From positions 1 to 5,213 of the forward strand of contig CAMTOX010000163.1 of NCBI GenBank assembly GCA_947074225.1: a DNA stretch of 5,213 bases. Reading direction: 5' to 3'. The notes below the pieces were generated by a model, which did not search any database, was not told the origin of the DNA, and saw nothing but the letters and a program-made list of their open reading frames with translations. Within the stretch, counting starts at the first letter, position 1; the number at the start of each line of letters is the position of its first letter. The position numbers and the translations under genes are program-made. Shown here one piece after another: positions 1 to 5,213 of this stretch. This DNA is from an uncultured bacterium (lineage in GTDB: Bacteria > Bacteroidota > Bacteroidia > Bacteroidales > Paludibacteraceae).

Positions 1-728
1 CACAATATATGCAGGAGCATGGTTGTGAAATCCGTACATTCATGCCTTGTTATGGTAACATTAATGAGCGCCGTAATCAATTGCACGAGGTGCAACGTTT
101 ATCGGGCATGAATTTGATTATTGACGATACCGATCACCCATTGATTATTAAAGTGGCTTCTATTCAATCTGCTCGTATGCAGGTCTATTTCATTGATAAC
201 GACGATTATTTCCGTCGCAAAGGTGTTGTGAGTAGTGAGTCGGGCGAGGAGTATGAGGATAACGACGAGCGTTCAATTTTCTTTGTACGTGGTGTTTTGG
301 AAACTATTAAAAAATTACGTTGGACTCCCGATATTATTCATTGTCATGGTTGGATGACCAGTGTGGCGCCTATTTATATTAAGAAGTCGTACCATGACGA
401 TCCTTTCTTTGAGAACTCTAAAGTGGTCTATTCAGTCTACGATAATGGTTTTAAGAATGATTTTCGTGCCGGTTTTGAAACGCGTTTACGCTTAGATGGT
501 ATTGGCAGTGAAGATGTTGCTAAAGTAACCGATAAGCCGGTCTCTTATGTAGACTTGTGCGAATTTGCTATAGACTATTCGGATGCTGTTATAGCAGCAA
601 CTCCCGAAATTGATGCTCAGGTGTCTCAATATGCCGAACAATCTGGTAAGCCTTTCTTGCCATATACAGAAGATTATAAACCTGCTTATATGGAATTTTA
701 TGAACAACTTATGGAAGTGAAGCCATAA
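1..728 (+). CDS. Short GT5-type glycogen/starch synthase-like protein (5' end outside the window)
   Basis: The reading frame is already open at the left edge (codons begin at base 3), and the protein reads at once into conserved sequence (EIRTFMP, then GNINERRNQLHEV). The true start is therefore upstream, probably by about 25-35 codons, and the ATG at base 9 is internal. The 241 visible codons match the N-terminal (GT-B domain 1) half of GT5 glycogen synthases, in the short version annotated as glycogen synthase in many Bacteroidota. Visible landmarks are IDNDDYF near 200-220, an RSIFFVRGVLE segment, HCHGWMTS at 339-362 (where classical GlgA has H-x-H-D-W-H) and YSVYDNGF at 429-452 (classical: IHN). 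The protein stops after this domain, so the C-terminal domain that holds the E-x7-E catalytic region of full-length GlgA (about 480 residues) is absent. Family membership is firm. ADP-glucose-dependent glycogen synthesis is only an inherited label. The DUF4270 lipoprotein gene follows 19 bases later and is probably in the same operon. No gene symbol is given because equivalence to glgA is doubtful. Confidence 0.88.
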   Translation, partial: QYMQEHGCEIRTFMPCYGNINERRNQLHEVQRLSGMNLIIDDTDHPLIIKVASIQSARMQVYFIDNDDYFRRKGVVSSESGEEYEDNDERSIFFVRGVLETIKKLRWTPDIIHCHGWMTSVAPIYIKKSYHDDPFFENSKVVYSVYDNGFKNDFRAGFETRLRLDGIGSEDVAKVTDKPVSYVDLCEFAIDYSDAVIAATPEIDAQVSQYAEQSGKPFLPYTEDYKPAYMEFYEQLMEVKP

Positions 729-747
729 GTTATAACCTTTTTAAGTG

Positions 748-2121
748 ATGATAAAAATAGTTCGTGGTGTGATGTGTGCAGCGTTGTTTGTGTTGGCAAC
801 TGCTTGTACCAATAATAGTGATGATTTAGGGGTACAGATACAACCTCAAGAAGATCAGATTGTTGTGGCAGCCGACACCTTCCATGTTAGCACCAAAGAC
901 TTTTTTGTCGATGCGATATCGGCACAGGTAGATACGCTATTGTTAGGGAACTTCTATAGTTCTAAATATGGCTCTACTCAAGGTGAATTGTTGGTGCAAT
1001 TTGCACCCCCTCTTGATTATGTGTTCCCTTCGGCAGAGTATAACCCAGAACCCGACTCTTTGGTGTTGTTAATGTATTACCGCAATTGGTTTGGTTCGTC
1101 AACATCGCCTTTGCAAATTAGTATTTACGAAATTAATAAAGAGCCATTGATCTATACAGAGAAATATATGTCGAACGTTGATGTGGCTCAATTCTCAGAT
1201 CTTTCAATCTTAATGGGTCAGAGTGTTATGACTTCTATCGATAAGAATTTATCTGATTCTATAGTTGAGGATGAGGACTATATACCTGCAATGCGTTATA
1301 AGTTAAGTAAAGAACAGTTAGATCGTTTCTTTAACTTCCCTGCTTCGGCCTATGAGTCGCTCGATGCTTTTAACGATTTGTTTAAAGGAATGTATATTAC
1401 CAGTACCTACGGTTCTGCTACTATGTTGCATTTGTTGCAAATAGACATGAAGTTATATTATCACTATACTTATGAGAAGATGGGTAAAGATACAGTGGTA
1501 AATGCTTCTATTGTTTATCCGGCCAACCAAGAGGTGCGTCAGTTAAATAAATTTGTACATAATAATTTAGAAGAGGTAATGATTTCTCGCGATAGTGTAA
1601 ACTATATGACTGCTACTGCGGGAGCATATCCGAAAGTAACATTGCCTATTGGTCGTATGCGTGAGCGTATAGGAAATGAAATAGGTGGTCGTATGTTGAA
1701 CTTTAATCGCGCAGTGTTGACCGTAGAGGCTACAGAGCTTGATTCGAGCGATTTGGCACTACCTATACCTCCAAATGTAATGTTGGTACGTGAGTCGGAT
1801 TTAGAGTATTATCTTCAATATAATGAGATTCCTTCGTCAGCAGATTCAACTGCTATCGTAGCTTACTATAGCTCTACAAACCAGTCGTATACTTTTGATT
1901 TGGCATATATGTTGACAAAGATGGTGCGCAGCGATATGAGTAATTACAATGAGGAGATGGAGATGGTTATGGTGCCTGTAGATATCTTCTCTATTAGTTC
2001 AACATCTTCATCGACAATATCGTCGGTTCGTCCACGTGCACGTTTGGCTGGTGTGACAGTGCGTAGTGGTAAAAATAGTTATTCACCCATGCGTTTAGAG
2101 GTAGTTTATAGTGGGTTCTAA
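748..2121 (+). CDS. DUF4270-type lipoprotein, probably outer-membrane/surface
   Basis: The predicted protein has 457 residues and a lipoprotein signal peptide: MIKIVRG, a hydrophobic stretch at residues 8-19, then L-A-T-A-C with the candidate lipidated cysteine at residue 20 (codon 805-807). The -3 residue is Ala rather than the usual Leu, so the lipobox is slightly off consensus. The residues after it, TNNSDDLG, resemble the Ser/Asp-rich lipoprotein export signal that sends Bacteroidota lipoproteins to the cell surface. The opening of the mature protein fits the DUF4270 family: LGVQIQP, then DTF, then DTLLLGNFYSSKYG, then a PDSLVLLMYY strand. The rest looks beta-rich, with a Ser/Thr-rich patch at about residues 412-429 and a closing RLEVVYSGF strand. 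Length is within the family's usual range. I chose ATG 748; an in-frame GTG at 745 adds one residue and cannot be excluded. No biochemical function is known to me. It lies directly after the GT5-like gene, and a terminator 30 bases past its stop ends the unit. Confidence 0.85.
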   Translation: MIKIVRGVMCAALFVLATACTNNSDDLGVQIQPQEDQIVVAADTFHVSTKDFFVDAISAQVDTLLLGNFYSSKYGSTQGELLVQFAPPLDYVFPSAEYNPEPDSLVLLMYYRNWFGSSTSPLQISIYEINKEPLIYTEKYMSNVDVAQFSDLSILMGQSVMTSIDKNLSDSIVEDEDYIPAMRYKLSKEQLDRFFNFPASAYESLDAFNDLFKGMYITSTYGSATMLHLLQIDMKLYYHYTYEKMGKDTVVNASIVYPANQEVRQLNKFVHNNLEEVMISRDSVNYMTATAGAYPKVTLPIGRMRERIGNEIGGRMLNFNRAVLTVEATELDSSDLALPIPPNVMLVRESDLEYYLQYNEIPSSADSTAIVAYYSSTNQSYTFDLAYMLTKMVRSDMSNYNEEMEMVMVPVDIFSISSTSSSTISSVRPRARLAGVTVRSGKNSYSPMRLEVVYSGF

Positions 2122-2151
2122 ACTCACCAAATACAATCTATAAAAACTTTT

Positions 2152-2182
2152 AGGCGCTTTGTGTAAACAAGCGCCTTTTTTT
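2152..2182 (+). terminator. Rho-independent terminator after the DUF4270 gene
   Basis: AGGCGCTT (2152-2159) pairs with AAGCGCCT (2169-2176) across a nine-base loop at 2160-2168. The core is seven perfect pairs rich in G-C, and an uninterrupted run of seven T covers 2176-2182. This is a textbook intrinsic terminator, 30 bases after the DUF4270 stop, and it probably ends the transcript of the first two genes. The next gene's ATG at 2186 is only three bases past the T-run. Confidence 0.88.
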
Positions 2183-2185
2183 ATT

Positions 2186-2839
2186 ATGAAAAACCTAATT
2201 TTAATACTTTTCTTATCTTCCTCTCTTTTGGCTTTTGGTCAATATAAGAGTGAGATAAAAACAACCTATGCTAATAGTACTTTTACTACTAATGCCTCTA
2301 TTATGGTGGCATGCGATAGTAAAACGGCAGTGAATACCATTGAAGATTTTATAGCTCAATTTGTGGGCGATCCTAATCGGTTATTTGAATGGGCGCTCAA
2401 GGGTGTGGGCAAAAGTGATGACGAATCGCATAACGAGGTACTATTGATATTGAAAGAGGCCGACTATGACAAATTGACAGGAAAAAGCCGATTGATTATT
2501 GATGTGGATGTGGCTGGTGTCATGAATTTAAAAGATCAGGTGGTGGAGAGTAAAATTACTGAAGTGTTTGAAAATGATGGTGGTTACCGAGTTCATGTGG
2601 ATGTGTTTTATTCTAATTCACTTTTAAAAAAGGCCGATGGTATATTCTTTGTAAAACCTATTAGTGAAACCAAAACAGAATTGAGAGTTCAGTTCAATAT
2701 TCGCTTCGGATGGTTCTTCAATATCTTCATTACACAAAAACGTTATCGTAATCTGTTTGAGTGGCGTTGCGATGGTTTTATGGTGAATATGAAGAATGAG
2801 ATGGAGAGAAGATATAGTAAAAAGGTGGGGAAGAAGTAA
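2186..2839 (+). CDS. Secreted protein of unknown function (217 residues)
   Basis: ATG 2186 is the best start because it begins a clean signal peptide: MKN, a Leu/Ile-rich core at residues 4-16, then A-F-G before Gln19, a common Bacteroidota signal peptidase I site. A TTG at 2159 opens the same frame, but it lies inside the terminator stem and would add nine non-signal residues. There is no lipobox and no second membrane segment, so the mature protein is probably periplasmic. It alternates strand-like segments (NEVLLILKEADY, SRLIIDVDVAG, YRVHVDVFY, GIFFVKP, TELRVQFNIRFGW) and ends in a long basic helix-like tail from about YRNLFEW to the C-terminus. Two cysteines (residues 43 and 195) could form a disulfide. 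The layout of a beta sheet closed by a C-terminal helix loosely recalls the START/SRPBCC fold; this is a guess from pattern. No family was recognised. It has no clear promoter of its own in the sequence before it. Confidence 0.8.
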   Translation: MKNLILILFLSSSLLAFGQYKSEIKTTYANSTFTTNASIMVACDSKTAVNTIEDFIAQFVGDPNRLFEWALKGVGKSDDESHNEVLLILKEADYDKLTGKSRLIIDVDVAGVMNLKDQVVESKITEVFENDGGYRVHVDVFYSNSLLKKADGIFFVKPISETKTELRVQFNIRFGWFFNIFITQKRYRNLFEWRCDGFMVNMKNEMERRYSKKVGKK

Positions 2840-2858
2840 GATTTGAATTTTTATAGCT

Positions 2859-2888
2859 ATCTTAGTGTAGCTTTTATGAAGCTAAGAT
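2859..2888 (+). other. Imperfect hairpin with two alternative pairings
   Basis: The 3' arm AAGCTAAGAT (2879-2888) can pair with AGCTT (2869-2873) plus ATCTT (2859-2863), giving ten base pairs with a five-base bulge at 2864-2868 and a five-base loop. Alternatively, ATCTTAG (2859-2865) pairs straight with CTAAGAT (2882-2888) around a larger loop. It starts 20 bases after the stop of the secreted-protein gene. No T-run follows, so it is not a standard intrinsic terminator; it may protect the mRNA 3' end or be part of the clpC leader. Confidence 0.4.
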
Positions 2889-2998
2889 TATGATGTGATA
2901 ACTTACTTGACTGCCCGTTATTATTAACAGTGAGAAAATAGTTGTGTCCAAAAACAAGGAGGAAATAAAGGGATGCAAAGTGAGCTTAAATGAAGTGT

Positions 2999-3006
2999 TA
3001 CATTTG
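2999..3006 (+). promoter_or_regulatory. Possible Bacteroidota -7 promoter box (TACATTTG) for clpC
   Basis: TACATTTG matches the TAnnTTTG -7 element used by the primary sigma factor in Bacteroides. The -33 TTTG partner is not seen about 20 bases upstream (around 2975-2979), and the box ends only 12 bases before the clpC ATG. If used, it would give a 5' leader of under ten bases. The match could be chance in AT-rich DNA. Confidence 0.3.
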
Positions 3007-3018
3007 AATTTTAATCTT

Positions 3019-5213
3019 ATGAGTTTACAATTAACAGAAGATTTAAAAAATACTCTTCAGTTTAGCCGCGAGGAGGCTGAACGTTTAGAGAATAATTATA
3101 TATCGGCAGAACACTTTTTGTTGGGAATACTCCGAATAGAAAATTCTAAGGCGATGGATTTGATGCGCGATTTAAGTATAGATACTGCATTATTGAAGTC
3201 GGAATTGGATAACTATTTGCGACTACGTCGTGAGGGTACCCAAACAGATATTACCCTTTCGGCTGGTGGCGATAGGATTCTGAAATTAATACGTTTAGAA
3301 GCACGTGCGCAGAAGAAGGAGGAGGTAGATACTGAACATTTATTGTTGGCCATAATGAAAGAAAAAGATAATAAAGCAGCAGAATTAATTATGAAGCAAG
3401 ATATATTTTACGATGCCCTTAAATATGCTTTAAGCAAAGAGAAAGATGTGCATATGGGCTCTGTATTCGATGATGATGATTTTGCCGGCGACGAGCCGAG
3501 TTCAAATTATCAGAAACCCGATCAAAAAACCACTACCGGAACAAAGAGTTCAGGCAATAGTGATACACCAGCTTTAGATAATTTTGGTAAAGATATTACT
3601 AAAGCAGCCGCTGAAGATAAGTTAGACCCTATGGTGGGTCGTGAGCCAGAGGTGGAACGTTTGGTGCAAATATTAAGTAGACGCAAGAAGAATAACCCGG
3701 TGTTGATTGGCGAACCCGGTGTGGGTAAGTCGGCTATTGTAGAGGGTTTGGCTTGTCGGATTATAGAACGTAAGGTGTCTCGTGCCTTGTTCGATAAACG
3801 CATTGTGTCATTGGATATGGCAAGTTTAGTGGCGGGAACCAAATATCGCGGACAGTTTGAAGAGCGTATAAAAGCTATTATGAACGAACTGGAGCAGCAT
3901 CCAGAAATTATTCTTTTTATTGATGAGATACATACCATAGTAGGTGCCGGAGGTGTGAGTGGTAGTTTGGACGCTGCCAATATGTTGAAACCTGCTCTTT
4001 CACGGGGTCAAATACAATGTATTGGTGCAACAACGTTGAATGAATATCGCCAAAGCATTGAAAAAGATGGTGCTTTAGAGCGTCGTTTCCAGAAAGTGTT
4101 GGTAAATCCAACTACTGCCGACGAGACCTTACAGATACTTCAGAATGTAAAAGACCGTTATGAGAATCATCATCAGGTAATATACTCTGATGCTGCTATT
4201 GAGGCGTGTGTTCGTTTAACAGAGCGTTATATTACCGATCGTTATTTCCCGGATAAGGCTATTGATGCTCTTGATGAGAGCGGCGCACGTGTGCGTGTAC
4301 AAAATATGCGTGTACCCCCACAGATAGAGGCTCTGGAGTTGAAAATTGCGGAAGCAGAGTCTATGAAACGTGAGTCGGCTATGAAGCAGCGTTTTGAAGA
4401 GGCTGCCGATTATAGAGATGAGGTGAATAAGCTTACAACTCAACTTCAAGAAGCAAAACAAGAGTGGCTCAATGGTAATGACCAAGAACGTGTGGTGGTA
4501 ACGCTAGACGATGTGGCCGATACCGTTTCGATGATGTCGGGTATTCCTTTGCAACGGATGTTGCAAACAGAAAGTGACCGTTTGCTGCAGATGCGCGACT
4601 CACTACAAGGATCAGTGATTGGACAAAATGATGCCGTAGCGAAAGTGGTCAGAGCTATACAGCGTAATCGTGTAGGGCTTAAAGATCCGAATAAACCTAT
4701 TGGTACCTTTATATTTTTAGGGCCTACCGGAGTAGGAAAGACGCTTTTGGCAAAGAAAGTAGCAGAGTATATGTTTGGATCTCAAGAGGCCATTATACGT
4801 GTAGATATGAGTGAATTTATGGAGAAGTTCAGTGTGTCGCGCCTTATTGGAGCTCCTCCGGGATATGTGGGATATGAAGAGGGCGGACAATTGACCGAGA
4901 AGGTACGCCGTAAACCTTACTCCATCTTACTGCTTGACGAGATTGAGAAAGCGCATCCCGATGTGTTTAATATCTTGCTACAAGTGCTAGACGAAGGGTT
5001 TATAACGGATAGTTTAGGGCGTAAAGTAGATTTTAAGAATACTATCATTATTATGACTTCCAATGTGGGTACGCGCCAATTGAAAGATTTTGGTAAAGGG
5101 GTAGGGTTTGCCAATCATGATTCTATAAGCAATCATGCATATGCCGATGGAGTGATTCAGAAGGCGTTACAGAAAACTTTCTCTCCTGAATTCTTGAATC
5201 GTGTGGACGATGT
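3019..5213 (+). CDS. clpC: ATP-dependent Clp protease ATP-binding subunit ClpC (3' end outside the window)
   Basis: This AAA+ unfoldase threads substrates into ClpP in the cytoplasm. 731 codons are visible of an expected 830-850. Domains in order: Clp N-domain with two repeats (SAEHFLLGILR at residues 29-39 and DTEHLLLAIMK at 104-114); a long acidic and Ser/Thr-rich linker at about 148-186, including DDDD at 151-154; the D1 ATPase with Walker A GEPGVGKS (231-238), pore loop KYRGQFEER (275-283), Walker B D302-E303, sensor 1 at T338-T339 and arginine fingers R355-R356; and a short coiled-coil M-domain at about 435-484 with a UVR-like FEEAADYRDEVNKL (459-472). D2 follows with Walker A GPTGVGKT (568-575), pore loop GYVGY (615-619), Walker B D640-E641, sensor 1 N682 and arginine finger R728. 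VGF at 695-697 is the ClpP-docking tripeptide. That loop and the short M-domain separate it from the disaggregase ClpB, and two ATPase domains rule out ClpX. ATG 3019 starts right at the family's N-terminus. No catalytic residue is missing. Confidence 0.96.
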   Translation, partial: MSLQLTEDLKNTLQFSREEAERLENNYISAEHFLLGILRIENSKAMDLMRDLSIDTALLKSELDNYLRLRREGTQTDITLSAGGDRILKLIRLEARAQKKEEVDTEHLLLAIMKEKDNKAAELIMKQDIFYDALKYALSKEKDVHMGSVFDDDDFAGDEPSSNYQKPDQKTTTGTKSSGNSDTPALDNFGKDITKAAAEDKLDPMVGREPEVERLVQILSRRKKNNPVLIGEPGVGKSAIVEGLACRIIERKVSRALFDKRIVSLDMASLVAGTKYRGQFEERIKAIMNELEQHPEIILFIDEIHTIVGAGGVSGSLDAANMLKPALSRGQIQCIGATTLNEYRQSIEKDGALERRFQKVLVNPTTADETLQILQNVKDRYENHHQVIYSDAAIEACVRLTERYITDRYFPDKAIDALDESGARVRVQNMRVPPQIEALELKIAEAESMKRESAMKQRFEEAADYRDEVNKLTTQLQEAKQEWLNGNDQERVVVTLDDVADTVSMMSGIPLQRMLQTESDRLLQMRDSLQGSVIGQNDAVAKVVRAIQRNRVGLKDPNKPIGTFIFLGPTGVGKTLLAKKVAEYMFGSQEAIIRVDMSEFMEKFSVSRLIGAPPGYVGYEEGGQLTEKVRRKPYSILLLDEIEKAHPDVFNILLQVLDEGFITDSLGRKVDFKNTIIIMTSNVGTRQLKDFGKGVGFANHDSISNHAYADGVIQKALQKTFSPEFLNRVDD

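Larger units (their letters stand above)
2840..3018 (+). other. Intergenic region upstream of clpC
   Basis: This 179-base AT-rich gap separates the secreted-protein gene from clpC. It holds an imperfect hairpin (2859-2888), a GGAGG with a six-codon frame after it (2958-2993), and a promoter-like box touching the clpC start (2999-3006). The 11-mer ATTTGAATTTT occurs at both ends (2841-2851 and 3002-3012). I see no longer reading frame, tRNA, or hairpin followed by a T-run here. Transcription of clpC most likely starts somewhere in this region. Confidence 0.6.

Noticed and set aside
9..11. ATG at base 9 as the real start of the GT5-like gene
   Set aside because: The frame is open to the left edge and the protein begins in the middle of a conserved domain, missing its first strand and helix, so the gene runs in from outside the window.
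492..707. Minus-strand open frame inside the GT5-like gene
   Set aside because: It lies wholly within a clearly conserved plus-strand gene, and its translation has no recognisable family or signal.
2159..2185. TTG start at 2159 for the secreted-protein gene
   Set aside because: It falls inside the terminator stem and would put MCKQAPFFI before an otherwise perfect signal peptide. ATG 2186 explains the protein better.
3522..5114. Four minus-strand open frames (64-152 codons) inside clpC
   Set aside because: They overlap the conserved N-D1 linker, ATPase and M-domain sequence of clpC and overlap one another in part. Their translations look like low-complexity shadows of the sense codons.
3019..5213. 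Calling the AAA+ gene clpB or clpA
   Set aside because: The M-domain is short with a UVR-like motif, and a V-G-F ClpP-docking loop is present, which ClpB lacks. ClpA lacks this M-domain. ClpC fits all visible features.
1..5213. A defence system, mobile element or CRISPR array
   Set aside because: I found no transposase, integrase, nuclease, toxin-antitoxin pair, regular repeat-spacer pattern or flanking inverted repeats. The gene set looks like ordinary chromosomal content.

Overview
The window looks like a chromosomal segment from a member of the Bacteroidota, most likely order Bacteroidales. The DNA is moderately AT-rich. The first two genes form a pair familiar from that phylum: a short glycogen-synthase-like protein followed by a DUF4270 lipoprotein. 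The exported proteins carry Bacteroidota-style signals: an Asp-containing stretch just after the lipoprotein cysteine, and a signal peptide ending in A-F-G before Q. All genes lie on the plus strand and none resembles a mobile element, phage gene, CRISPR array, tRNA or rRNA.

Layout: (1) 1-728, the 3' part of a GT5-type 'glycogen synthase' gene whose start lies before the window. (2) 748-2121, a DUF4270 outer-surface lipoprotein candidate, 19 bases downstream of gene 1 and probably co-transcribed with it. A strong intrinsic terminator at 2152-2182 closes this unit. (3) 2186-2839, a secreted protein of 217 residues with no family I recognise; its ATG sits only 3 bases after the terminator T-run. 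(4) 2840-3018, a 179-base intergenic stretch with an imperfect hairpin, a GGAGG followed by a six-codon reading frame, an 11-base direct repeat at its two ends and a TAnnTTTG promoter-like box. (5) 3019-5213, the first 731 codons of clpC, the AAA+ unfoldase partner of ClpP, running off the right edge. This gene is the largest in the window.

The genes form at least two functional groups. The GT5-like protein and the DUF4270 lipoprotein are probably a conserved operon of uncertain role; whether the first truly makes glycogen is open, because its motifs differ from catalytic GlgA and it ends where the second GT-B domain should begin. clpC is ordinary protein quality control. The small secreted protein between them belongs clearly to neither group. 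I found no convincing new multi-gene system. The best leads are the atypical GT5-like/DUF4270 pair, the terminator placed directly against a start codon, and the unrecognised secreted protein.
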